Source: an uncultured Oscillochloris sp.
Lineage (GTDB): Bacteria; Chloroflexota; Chloroflexia; Chloroflexales; Chloroflexaceae
Direction: 5' to 3'
NCBI GenBank assembly: GCA_903920315.1
Contig: CAIXLU010000328.1
Coordinates: 1 to 33,700, forward strand
DNA: 33,700 nucleotides
Shown here: one piece after another, positions 24,974 through 32,742 of the stretch
Numbering within the stretch: position 1 is the stretch's first letter
How the letters are laid out: each line of letters opens with the position of its first letter
Notes under the pieces: model-generated
Databases searched by the model: none
Told to the model about the DNA's origin: nothing
Seen by the model: the letters and a program-made list of their open reading frames with translations, nothing else
Position numbers and translations under genes: made by a program

Positions 24974-25993
24974 TCATGGTGTAAATCTGACTCCTGGTGT
25001 CACCGCCTGAGTCATAACGATGACGGCCAAGAGAAAGATAAGCAGCACGGTCGCTCCGCCCACCCCGATGATCATTGCCCATGGTATGGATGGATGTCTG
25101 CCACCCATAGCTTCGCGATCTGGCCCAGGTAACTGGTAGCCGTGCCGCTCCGCCACGTGCCGTAGATCGGTCGCAACCGCATGCATGGAGTCGTAGCGCT
25201 GGGCGCGTCCTGGCTGTAGGCAGCGATGTACCACCGCTGCAAGGTCAGGGCTCACGTGGGGCGCGGCCCGTAAGAGCGATGGGAACGGCTGCTGCTGGAT
25301 CATCTGCACAACCACGACATCGAGCAGATCAGGGTTATTGCGCGGCTGGTGGCCGCTAAGCATTTCGTAGAGTACTACTCCGAAGGAATAAATATCGCTG
25401 CCTCGGCGCACCAAGTCGCGGTCACCTAGAGTCTGCTCCGGCGACATATAGGCCAGGGTACCTAGCACGGTGTTGCCGCGCGTGATCGTCTGCTCGGCGA
25501 ATGAGCGTGCGATCCCGAAGTCGGCCAGTACGGCGAAGGTAGGGCTGCGCAGCAGCAGGTTGCTCGGCTTGATGTCGCGGTGGATTACCCCGTGGTCGTG
25601 GGCGTAGGCCAGTGCGTCGGCAATCTGCACCGCTAGGGGCATTACGTGCCGCTCCGGTAGGCGACCGCCGCTGCGCGCCAGGAGATCGGATAGGGCACCG
25701 TCGGGCAGGTACTCGGTAGCGATGAAGTACTGGGTCTGTCCGTCGCCTAGTCGTATGATGCCCGTCTCAAACAGGTGCAGGATGTTCGGGTGCCGCAACC
25801 GCTTCAGCATCCGCGCCTCGCTCTGAAAGCGCCGCGTCAGATCGCGGCGTTGCTCCACCATCGGCAGTGGCAGCTTTAGCGCCACTTGGCCATGGGTAGG
25901 GTGGCGTGCCAGATAGACGCGCGCCAGCCCACCCGCGCCAATCTGGCGAATCAGGCGGTAGCGGCCCAGTTGAGGTGGCGGCGTCTTGTACAT
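24974..25993 (-). CDS. Membrane Ser/Thr protein kinase with short outer tail
   Basis: A 339-residue PknB-type (Hanks) kinase. The glycine loop is IGAGGLARV (18-26), the ATP lysine is Lys40 in VALK, the catalytic loop is HRDIKPSN (138-145), the metal-binding motif is DFG (158-160) and the activation segment ends with MSPEQ. A single membrane helix (about 306-329) leaves only about ten residues outside, so there is no PASTA or other outer sensor. The frame starts at a TTG (26011), but the ATG at 25993 is preferred; neither has a strong SD. The ATG is 7 nt after the zinc-ribbon gene stop. It should phosphorylate Thr residues that neighbouring FHA domains read. Confidence 0.93.
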   Translation of the reverse strand: MYKTPPPQLGRYRLIRQIGAGGLARVYLARHPTHGQVALKLPLPMVEQRRDLTRRFQSEARMLKRLRHPNILHLFETGIIRLGDGQTQYFIATEYLPDGALSDLLARSGGRLPERHVMPLAVQIADALAYAHDHGVIHRDIKPSNLLLRSPTFAVLADFGIARSFAEQTITRGNTVLGTLAYMSPEQTLGDRDLVRRGSDIYSFGVVLYEMLSGHQPRNNPDLLDVVVVQMIQQQPFPSLLRAAPHVSPDLAAVVHRCLQPGRAQRYDSMHAVATDLRHVAERHGYQLPGPDREAMGGRHPSIPWAMIIGVGGATVLLIFLLAVIVMTQAVTPGVRFTP

Positions 25994-26000
25994 GCGTGGG

Positions 26001-26522
26001 CTATTGTACAAAGCGGATGGTCAGCGGGTATCGGTAGCGCTCGCCGTTACTCGCCTTGATCGCGGCGATGATCGTCACGGTGATGTCGAAGATGGTCAGG
26101 GCGGCCAGCATGACAAATCCGATCAGAACGAAGGTTAGGATTAGCGAGATGATTGCGTAAATGTAGTAGCTGATCTGGTAGTTCAGCGCCTCCGCGCCGT
26201 GTTCCCTGACGAAAGCCGACTGATCTTTCTTTGATGACCAAATGATGATCGTGGCAACAAGATCGCCAAAGGGGATGAGGTAGCCGAGAAAGGAGACTAG
26301 GTGACAGGCCATGGCCGTGTTGCGCTCATCGGCTGTCGTCGTGCCGAGTTGGTAGGTCTGCCCGTAGGCGGGCTGGCGGGCCGGGTACGACGGCTGCTGT
26401 GGGTAGGGCTGTTGCGGCGGGCGGGGCTGCTGATCCACCACTCGCCCGCAGGTCGGGCAGAAGCGGGCGTCCGGGGCGATACGATGACCACACGAGGGAC
26501 AGTGGGTTGTGACGGGTTGCAT
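26001..26522 (-). CDS. Zinc-ribbon DUF4870 membrane protein
   Basis: A 173-residue protein. The N-terminus is a zinc ribbon with two CxxC pairs (CPSCGHRIAPDARFCPTCG), then a Pro/Gln/Tyr-rich linker (about 33-60). The rest is a DUF4870 domain, with HLVSFLGYLIPFG, HGAEALNYQISYYIY and a further helix pair. The strong GGAGGT 6 nt before the ATG supports the start. DUF4870 function is unknown; zinc-ribbon fusions of this type often sit beside kinases. Sandwiched between two kinase genes in the same direction, it is probably part of the same membrane signalling unit. Confidence 0.88.
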   Translation of the reverse strand: MQPVTTHCPSCGHRIAPDARFCPTCGRVVDQQPRPPQQPYPQQPSYPARQPAYGQTYQLGTTTADERNTAMACHLVSFLGYLIPFGDLVATIIIWSSKKDQSAFVREHGAEALNYQISYYIYAIISLILTFVLIGFVMLAALTIFDITVTIIAAIKASNGERYRYPLTIRFVQ

Positions 26523-26590
26523 AGGGACCTCCAGTGCTTAACGGGCTTTTGTTCGGTTGATCGGTATCTTTGTGTAGATGGGCTATACCT

Positions 26591-28231
26591 CTAGCGCTCT
26601 GGTAGCGGCTTCTCTTTGCCACCACCACCACCACCACCGCCACCACCGCCACCACCGCCACCGCCGCCACCGCTATCTGGCGGGAGTACGTCCGTCGGTG
26701 TGGGCGGCACTTCCGTCGGTGGCCAAGACACGTCTGAGGGTGGGACGGTTGCCGGGGGGGCGACCGGGGGGGCGACCGAGCCGTCGTGTTTCTCGGCGGG
26801 CGCATCTGGCCAAGACACGTCTGAGGGTGGGACGGTTGCCGGGGGCACCTCAGCTGGTGGACCGCCCATTGTCGGCACGTCTGTCGCCCACGGCGGCACG
26901 TCCGTCAGTGTGACGGTCGGTGGCGACACGGCTGACTTTGCCGTCGGTGCCGGTTTCCTGGTTGGCGGCACGGGTACCCGCGTTGGCTGGGGCTTAGGCG
27001 TATTTGTCGGCGGCAGTGTTAGCGTTGCAGGGAGTGAAGTCGAGGTCGCTCGGCGGGTCGGCTCGCCCGGTCGCAAGGTCGGCTCTTCTGTTGGAAGAGT
27101 TAGCGCCGTCGAGGTCGCTCGGCGGGTCGGCTCGCCCGGTCGCAACGTTGGCTCTTCAATTGTCCTGAGGAGTACCAATGTTGGAATTAATACCGTCGTC
27201 GAAACAGGTGCCAAAGTGACGGCTACACGTGTAGCTGTGGTGGTAAGGGAATCTGCGGGCGCTTGCATACCGCCCATGGCCATACCAACACCCACAGCGA
27301 GGGTCAGGGCCAGGGCACCGCCGCCGCCTACGGCGGGTAGCATCCAGGCTGGCCAGCCGGGGCCACCTTGGCCTACAGGGCGCGGGCGTGGTGTGCTGGC
27401 CTGAACTGCCGCACGGAGGGCACTGCGCAGATCGAAGGCGCTCGCGTAGCGGTCGCTCGGGTTGAGGGCCATTGCTCGCAGCAGGACGGCATCCACCGCC
27501 GCAGGCACACGCGGGTTCAGTTCGTGGGCACCGGGCTGCGGATCGGGCCGCCGCACCGCCAAGTTCGTCGCCCTGGTCATCGCATCCACCGGGGGCTGTC
27601 CGGTCATCAGGGCGTGCAGCGTGGCCGCCAGGGCGTAGATGTCGCTGTAGGGGCCAGTGGTGCTGCCCTGCACCTGCTCGGGCGGCGCATACTGGAGCGT
27701 GAAGGCGAAGAGGCTACGCCCGGCGGTCGTCACCGCCGCGCCCGGCCCGCCGAGTCCTTTGGCCAGCCCAAAGTCAAGCAGGATGATCTGGCCGTCGGGT
27801 GTCAGCTTGAGGTTCTGCGGCTTGATGTCGCGGTGGATAATTGGCGGGCGCTGGCCGTGCATATACTCCAACGCGGTGAGAACCTGGTCGGCCCAGGCCA
27901 GCACCTGAGCGGGAGGGAACGCGCCACCGTTGCGATCAAGCAGCGTCGCCAGATCCTCGCCGGGGATATACTCCATCACCAGGAACTGCCCGCCCCCGTC
28001 CATAAAATGGTCAATCACCTTAGGCAGTGCGGGGTGGCGCAGCCCGGCCAAGATCTGGGCCTCACGCTCAAAGGCCCGGCTAAGTTGCTCGCCGCTCACC
28101 AGGGTCTGCTTGAGCGCAACGGTGGTGCGTAGCCGCAGATCCAATGCCTCGTAGACGGCACCCATACCACCCTGGCCAACGATGCGGACCACTTGGTAGC
28201 GCTGGAGGATAACGGTGTTTGGTGTGAGCAT
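26591..28231 (-). CDS. Membrane Ser/Thr protein kinase with Pro/Thr stalk and poly-glycine tail
   Basis: A 546-residue PknB-type kinase. The N-terminal kinase domain has VGQGGMGAV (19-27), Lys41, HRDIKPQN (133-140) and DFG (153-155), and ends near residue 275. A membrane helix (about 295-321) leads to an outer segment of about 225 residues that is rich in Pro, Thr and Val. It contains two copies of a 23-residue unit with TLRPGEPTRRATST and two of PPATVPPSDVSWP. The protein finishes with eighteen consecutive glycines and a basic KEKPLPER end. The stalk could cross the wall. The glycine run is encoded by a GGT/GGC tract that may change length. No strong SD precedes the ATG at 28231, so translation may depend on the upstream PP2C gene. 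Confidence 0.93.
   Translation of the reverse strand: MLTPNTVILQRYQVVRIVGQGGMGAVYEALDLRLRTTVALKQTLVSGEQLSRAFEREAQILAGLRHPALPKVIDHFMDGGGQFLVMEYIPGEDLATLLDRNGGAFPPAQVLAWADQVLTALEYMHGQRPPIIHRDIKPQNLKLTPDGQIILLDFGLAKGLGGPGAAVTTAGRSLFAFTLQYAPPEQVQGSTTGPYSDIYALAATLHALMTGQPPVDAMTRATNLAVRRPDPQPGAHELNPRVPAAVDAVLLRAMALNPSDRYASAFDLRSALRAAVQASTPRPRPVGQGGPGWPAWMLPAVGGGGALALTLAVGVGMAMGGMQAPADSLTTTATRVAVTLAPVSTTVLIPTLVLLRTIEEPTLRPGEPTRRATSTALTLPTEEPTLRPGEPTRRATSTSLPATLTLPPTNTPKPQPTRVPVPPTRKPAPTAKSAVSPPTVTLTDVPPWATDVPTMGGPPAEVPPATVPPSDVSWPDAPAEKHDGSVAPPVAPPATVPPSDVSWPPTEVPPTPTDVLPPDSGGGGGGGGGGGGGGGGGGKEKPLPER
26618..26671. repeat. Trinucleotide repeat coding 18 glycines
   Basis: On the coding (minus) strand these 54 bases are eighteen GGT or GGC codons, including six identical GGT codons in a row (26621-26638). 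Slippage in units of three would lengthen or shorten the glycine tail of the kinase without a frameshift. Confidence 0.95.
26720..26845. repeat. Perfect 38-nt direct repeats in the kinase stalk
   Basis: Positions 26721-26758 and 26808-26845 are identical over 38 nt and code for the repeated PPATVPPSDVSWP segment of the kinase stalk. Identity at all codon positions points to recent duplication or gene conversion. Confidence 0.9.
27039..27157. repeat. 50-nt direct repeats (69-nt unit) in the kinase stalk
   Basis: Positions 27039-27088 and 27108-27157 are nearly identical (48 of 50). They code for the duplicated EEPTLRPGEPTRRATST segment. The offset of 69 nt equals 23 codons, so duplication keeps the frame. 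Confidence 0.88.
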
Positions 28232-28271
28232 TGTTGGTTGCGAAGGGGCAGGTCCCTTCTGCGCCTCTCTG

Positions 28272-29744
28272 CTAGTTGCCGCTGCCGGGTGGGTAGTATT
28301 TCACGAGATAGATTTTTTGTGCGTTGAATGAATAGGATACAGGAAGCATATTCTTCACACCATTACCAGATACAGAAACCGTACCATTACCTGGAAATAT
28401 AGAAGAACATTTGTAGTCACCATCTCGAAGCCTCTTTCCTGGGTCTATTCCCTGTGGCTCTCCCAATGTAGTTGAGAATAGAAACTGAATTGACTCATTT
28501 GTAGATGCTTGCTCAGAGCGAGTGACGATAACACCAGCTTGATCCTTGTACGTATCACGATTATCAAGACAAGCATCGTACACAGCTTTTTCGTCTTCCG
28601 ATGTCAAGTCCTCTCGTCGTAAAACTTCAGTGATTTGTAGGGGTTGTGTAGTGGAATCCAATGGTGTTTGAGTTGAAGGAGTTGGCAACGACGTGGTTAT
28701 TTGCATTGTTGCCGTCGGTGTCGGCACCTGTGTCGGTGTTGCCATTGGCTCAGATTCCGACACTGGCATTGTTGTCACAGAAATGGTGGTTGAGGTTGGG
28801 GGGAGGGCCGTTGAGGAAATTGTCGCTGTGATTATGCCAGGGTGGGCGCTGATTGCGACCGAGCTTGTGCCTTGGCGCCACATGCTGATGCCAAGCACTG
28901 CTGAGATGGCAATGGTAAGCAAGACGGCCAGGGTGGCAACTGCAATCAGCCAGACTGGACTGTAGTGCGGGCGCGGCTGTGGTGGGCCATAGACACCCAC
29001 TGCCACCGTCACGTTGTCGGGGGCACCTCGGCGCAACGCCAGATTGACCAGCAGTTGTGGCACGCGCCCGGGCGGGGCTGTGCCTAAGGTGTGGACGATC
29101 TCCTCGTCGCTCACAAGCTCAAAGAGGCCATCGGTACAGAGCAGCAGCACATCCCCTGGCTGGAGCGCAACCTCGGCTAGGTGCGGCACGACCGGCTCGG
29201 TGCTACCGAGGTTCTGCGTGAGTACGTTGCGGTACATGTGGTTGCGCGCCTGCTCCTCAGTCAATACGCGCTCACGCACCTGCGCCGCAACCCAGCGGTC
29301 ATCAACCGAGATCATCTGGAGCCGCCCGGCGCTCCAGTGATAGGCCCGGCTGTCGCCCACATTCGCGATGTGGGCGATATTGCCCTCGTCTGTCGCCAAC
29401 ACCACCGTGGTACCCATCCGCTCAAGGGCCGGGTCGCTCTGCCCCTGGAGCAGAATCTCGCGGCTGGTCTGCTGAATGGCCACTGCCAGAGCATCGCCGG
29501 GGCGCTGGCCCTGCTGGTTGTAGTAGACCATGGCGATGCGCCGCACCGCCATGGTGCTGGCCTCGCGCCCGCCCCGGTGCCCGCCCATACCGTCGGCTAC
29601 CACGCAGAGCCGCCCACCTACCGGCACAAGGTTCGGCTGCCGAGCCAAATCCTCAGCAATCGGATAGGCCATCACGCTATCCTCATTCGCCTCGCGAACC
29701 CGGCCACGGTCGGTGGCGATGAACCACTGCAACAGGTGGGGCAT
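28272..29744 (-). CDS. PP2C-type Ser/Thr phosphatase with membrane helix and outer domain
   Basis: A 490-residue metal-dependent phosphatase. The first 250 residues are a PP2C domain with REANED (17-22), DGMGGH (51-56), NVGDSRAY and CTDGLFE, so the metal-binding aspartates are present. A membrane helix follows (about 265-290), then a Thr/Pro-rich linker (about 310-375) and an outer domain of about 110 residues that is not recognised. DNA for the outer domain is clearly richer in A+T than the phosphatase part (48 G/C of 120 in 28321-28440 against 36 of 60 in 29101-29160). The ATG lies 3 nt after the VWA-FHA stop, preceded by AAGGG. It should reverse the action of the cluster kinases. Confidence 0.93.
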   Translation of the reverse strand: MPHLLQWFIATDRGRVREANEDSVMAYPIAEDLARQPNLVPVGGRLCVVADGMGGHRGGREASTMAVRRIAMVYYNQQGQRPGDALAVAIQQTSREILLQGQSDPALERMGTTVVLATDEGNIAHIANVGDSRAYHWSAGRLQMISVDDRWVAAQVRERVLTEEQARNHMYRNVLTQNLGSTEPVVPHLAEVALQPGDVLLLCTDGLFELVSDEEIVHTLGTAPPGRVPQLLVNLALRRGAPDNVTVAVGVYGPPQPRPHYSPVWLIAVATLAVLLTIAISAVLGISMWRQGTSSVAISAHPGIITATISSTALPPTSTTISVTTMPVSESEPMATPTQVPTPTATMQITTSLPTPSTQTPLDSTTQPLQITEVLRREDLTSEDEKAVYDACLDNRDTYKDQAGVIVTRSEQASTNESIQFLFSTTLGEPQGIDPGKRLRDGDYKCSSIFPGNGTVSVSGNGVKNMLPVSYSFNAQKIYLVKYYPPGSGN

Positions 29745-29747
29745 AGT

Positions 29748-31310
29748 CTATCCCTTCCCCCGCACCTGCTTGAAAACGAGCGTCACCCCAGCGATGGCGA
29801 TCCGGTCGTTGTCCTGGAGGCGTACGCGCTCGACACGATGCCCGTTGACAAACATGCCGTTGGTGCTGTTATTGTCGGCGATGGTAAATCCACCCTCCAG
29901 AAAGCGGATGCGAGCATGCTGGGCGGAGGCGAGATTATCGTTGATGACCAAATCGGCGTCCGGCTGCCGCCCGATCAGTACATCCTTGCCAGCCTTCAAA
30001 TGAATTTTGGGTGGCGTGGCATCGCCCTGCTCAACCACCAAGCTCGCGTGGTTCGGGTCAATCACGGCGGTGCGATCAACTTGAGTTCTATCGAGGCGGT
30101 TGGGATCGGGTCTCACGTTGACGCGGCTTTCTTTGATGCTTGATACCGGCCTTTGCTCGCTGGACAACGGCTGATACGAGTCCGTTATGCCAACTGACAG
30201 ATGTTCAATTGTCGAAGCAACCGCCTCGCGTCGGTGGCGGAGCAGCAGCACCGCACTGATCGAGATAAGCAGGATGACCAGGGCGGCGATAGCCAACCAG
30301 ACCCAGAGCGGAATGTCTGGCCCGGTCGTTGCCGTTCCATTCGAGAGTGGCGTAGGTACAATCTGATTCGTTGGCGCTTGTGCTGTCGGCAGCGTTGCAC
30401 GTAGGTTCGTTGTCGCCTGAGCAGTACCCGCGTCCGGCACATTCACGCTCAGGTCGAACGGATACGTACTCCCATCGGCGGGAAGCTGTGAGGTGTAGCT
30501 GATCAGATATTGCTGACGCAGTTGTCCAGCGATATCTGCGTAGGCGGCGGCAAGCTGTCCAGGCTGGTCAACCCGTAGAAAACTCCCGTCGGTGGCAATA
30601 ATCCGTAGCTCCTGATCCGAGAGCTGCGAGCCGACGGCGATCACATGGACTGGTACACGTCGCTCACTGGCTCCGCGCTGCACATCAGTAAGCGCCAGAC
30701 TATCGCTGCCTGATGGAGTGGTGTTCTTGCCATCAGTCAGCACCACCACCGCCCGCCGTCCGCTGCTCGCGCCATCGGCGGCAAGGCGAACGCCCTCGAA
30801 CACGCCGTTATAGAGGGCGGTGTAGTCTTCGAGTTGAGCAGGCCCGATGCTGAGGATGCTGTTGATTACCGCGCCATGGTCGGCGGTAAAGGGTTGGACA
30901 ACGCGGGCAGTGTTGCCGAAAACCACCAGGGCCACTTGGTCGCTCGCCGTAAGGGATTTCACAAAGCCAGTGGCGGCGGTTCGGATCTGGTCGAGGGATG
31001 GCTCAATGCTCTTGCTGATGTCAATGGCCAGCACGACGCGCAGTTCTATCTCGTTGGCAGGGACGGAGGCCACGCTTGTCAGAGGAACGCTCTTGCCGCC
31101 CTCACGCAGCACAAAACTGTCGGGCTTGAGTCCGGGCAGGGCGTGTCCCTGGGAATCGGTAACGGTAGTGAAGAGCCGAACCTTAGGGAATGCGCTGTCG
31201 TCCACCCGATCAATCCGTAGGTTTATCTCAGCTTGTGCATAGGCCAGCGACGTGGCTAACAGAGCCGTTAGGCCCAGAAGGGTGCCGAGTGTGCGAAGTA
31301 GTCTACGCAT
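29748..31310 (-). CDS. Secreted-VWA / TM / cytosolic FHA receptor-like protein
   Basis: A 520-residue type I membrane protein. A signal peptide (cleavage near AYA-QA, residue 25) is followed by a small beta domain, then a von Willebrand A domain with the metal-ion site DISKS (97-101) and later VVVLTDGKN. A membrane helix (about 330-355) leads to a basic linker and a C-terminal FHA domain with IGRQPDADL, SAQHARI and NSTNGMFVNG, all phosphothreonine-binding signs. The VWA part is thus outside and the FHA part inside, so an outer ligand could be linked to phospho-Thr proteins. The frame starts at 31382, but GGAG 6 nt before the ATG at 31310 and the signal peptide fix the start. Confidence 0.93.
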   Translation of the reverse strand: MRRLLRTLGTLLGLTALLATSLAYAQAEINLRIDRVDDSAFPKVRLFTTVTDSQGHALPGLKPDSFVLREGGKSVPLTSVASVPANEIELRVVLAIDISKSIEPSLDQIRTAATGFVKSLTASDQVALVVFGNTARVVQPFTADHGAVINSILSIGPAQLEDYTALYNGVFEGVRLAADGASSGRRAVVVLTDGKNTTPSGSDSLALTDVQRGASERRVPVHVIAVGSQLSDQELRIIATDGSFLRVDQPGQLAAAYADIAGQLRQQYLISYTSQLPADGSTYPFDLSVNVPDAGTAQATTNLRATLPTAQAPTNQIVPTPLSNGTATTGPDIPLWVWLAIAALVILLISISAVLLLRHRREAVASTIEHLSVGITDSYQPLSSEQRPVSSIKESRVNVRPDPNRLDRTQVDRTAVIDPNHASLVVEQGDATPPKIHLKAGKDVLIGRQPDADLVINDNLASAQHARIRFLEGGFTIADNNSTNGMFVNGHRVERVRLQDNDRIAIAGVTLVFKQVRGKG

Positions 31311-31326
31311 CAGGTTCTCCTCGCAC

Positions 31327-31353
31327 GGGCGCGCAAGCCTTGCTTGCGCGCCC
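31327..31353. promoter_or_regulatory. Perfect 12-bp hairpin ahead of the VWA-FHA ribosome-binding site
   Basis: GGGCGCGCAAGC (31327-31338) and its exact complement (31342-31353) enclose a 3-nt loop. On the transcript the stem ends about 4 nt before the GAGGAG of the VWA-FHA gene, in a 49-nt gap inside the cluster. No T-run follows. It may adjust translation or mRNA decay between the two genes. Confidence 0.7.
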
Positions 31354-31359
31354 ACGCTG

Positions 31360-32277
31360 CTACGGTCGGCCAGCCTGCACAAAGGTCATCTGGACGTTCG
31401 GGCCAAGGCGAACCTGGTCGCCATCCTGAAGCACGTGCTTCTGGATCTCCTGATTGTTCACATAGGTGTGGTTGGTGCTGGCTAGATCAAAGAGGACGTA
31501 GCGGCCCTGCTCGAAGCGGATGCGTGCGTGCTCGCTGGAGATCTTGCCTTCGTCAAGCACAATCTCACAGCGACCGGGGTCACGCCCGACGGTGATCTGG
31601 TTATCAAGACGATGCTCTTTACCGGCGCGTGGGCCGTTGCGCTCGACTAGCCACGCGACGATCTGCGGCCCCTTCTGGCCAGCCACCTCGGTACGGGCCA
31701 CGCCGGCTGGTCGGGGCTGGGCGTAGGCGCTGGTTGCGTTCACGGCGGGCGCAGTCTGGATGGGGGTAGGCGCGGCCTGGGTTGGTGCCTGATAGCCGCC
31801 GTAGTTCATCGCTGGCGCAATCTGGGTCTGACGGCCCACCATCCCCCCCATACTGTAGCCGGCGTAGGCGTCGGCAGTACTGCGTAACAGCAACCCGACC
31901 GACATCACGACGTTTGCGATAAAGAGCGTCACAAACATCAGCGATAGCCCGATCAGATCAGCACGGATCAGCAGTACCGCGAGGGTCAAATTCCAGAGTC
32001 CGAAAATAATGTGGATAACGACTGCTGTAATCCGACTCCAGCCGCGTATGGTTATGAGTCCGAAACCCACTACACAGCGCAGCACACCAAACAGCAGATA
32101 GGACACACCGAAGATCATCGGAAGAATCGCAATGACGCTCATGTCGGGCAATGCTCGTCTAAGGAGGTCAAGAAAGAACCCTGAGACGAGGATGATGTAC
32201 AAGCCAACGAGGATACCAAGAACGCCAGCGATCCAGTTGTAGATTGAAGCTGCGATACCCCATCCCGAACGATTCAT
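31360..32277 (-). CDS. Four-helix membrane protein with C-terminal FHA domain
   Basis: A 305-residue protein. The N-terminal 125 residues hold about four membrane helices (for example VLGILVGLYIILVSGFFL and FVTLFIANVVMSVGLLL). A Tyr/Pro/Ala/Gln-rich linker (about 135-200) follows. The C-terminus is a FHA domain with TVGRDPGRCEI, ISSEHARIRF and STNHTYVNN. The sequence WLVERNGPRAGKEHRL just before the domain is shared in style with the next FHA gene. GGAG 8 nt before the ATG supports the start. It should recruit phosphothreonine proteins to the membrane. The membrane part is not recognised. Confidence 0.9.
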   Translation of the reverse strand: MNRSGWGIAASIYNWIAGVLGILVGLYIILVSGFFLDLLRRALPDMSVIAILPMIFGVSYLLFGVLRCVVGFGLITIRGWSRITAVVIHIIFGLWNLTLAVLLIRADLIGLSLMFVTLFIANVVMSVGLLLRSTADAYAGYSMGGMVGRQTQIAPAMNYGGYQAPTQAAPTPIQTAPAVNATSAYAQPRPAGVARTEVAGQKGPQIVAWLVERNGPRAGKEHRLDNQITVGRDPGRCEIVLDEGKISSEHARIRFEQGRYVLFDLASTNHTYVNNQEIQKHVLQDGDQVRLGPNVQMTFVQAGRP

Positions 32278-32288
32278 TGTCGTACTCC

Positions 32289-32732
32289 CTAAATTCGCTT
32301 GAACATTAGCTCAGTTCGCCCAAGGCGGATCATGTCGCCGTTCTGTAACTCGACCGGCAGGTTGCGGCTGCCATTCACAAAGGTTCCATTATCCGTCGCA
32401 AGATCGTGGATGACGTAGCGGGTTGCGGTACCGCTGCCCTCAATCCGGATCTTGCTGTGCTGGCGCGAGATCGCCCGGTCATCAAGCTGGATCTCGCAGT
32501 CTTCGGCGCGCCCGAGCATGATAGATGCGCCTATTAGCCGAACCATCTGGCCGTGGCGAGGACCTTCATCCATGAAGATGAGCCACGCCATAACGTCAGG
32601 CGGGGCGTCGTCACCAAGCAGTTCGGTGCGCTCCTGGGGCCGGGCCGGGCCGGGCCGACTGTAGAGGGCTTGATCGAGCATGGTCTTCGGGGCCATCGGC
32701 ACATCATTGCCCTGGTCTTGGGGATCACTCAT
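32289..32732 (-). CDS. Small soluble FHA-domain protein
   Basis: A 147-residue protein with a short acidic N-terminal part and one FHA domain. Visible motifs are MLGRAEDCEI, ISRQHSKIRI and TDNGTFVNG, with the pThr-contacting Arg, Ser and Asn positions kept. No membrane helix is present. The frame opens at 32759, but AAGGAG 6 nt before the ATG at 32732 is decisive. MAPKTMLDQAL in the N-terminal part may itself hold a phosphorylation site, which is inference. It lies between two other FHA genes with gaps of 10 and 11 nt. GarA/FhaA-like adaptors from other phyla are a possible analogy. Confidence 0.92.
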   Translation of the reverse strand: MSDPQDQGNDVPMAPKTMLDQALYSRPGPARPQERTELLGDDAPPDVMAWLIFMDEGPRHGQMVRLIGASIMLGRAEDCEIQLDDRAISRQHSKIRIEGSGTATRYVIHDLATDNGTFVNGSRNLPVELQNGDMIRLGRTELMFKRI

Positions 32733-32742
32733 GACCATCTCC

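Noticed and set aside
26616-27404. A 262-codon plus-strand frame beginning with poly-proline and then Gly/Thr-rich
   Set aside because: It is the antisense of the glycine and Pro/Thr-rich part of the kinase gene; its composition is a reflection of that repeat.
29748-31310. VWA-MoxR type conflict system
   Set aside because: There is a VWA domain, but no MoxR/AAA ATPase gene nearby, and this VWA is secreted and membrane-tethered.
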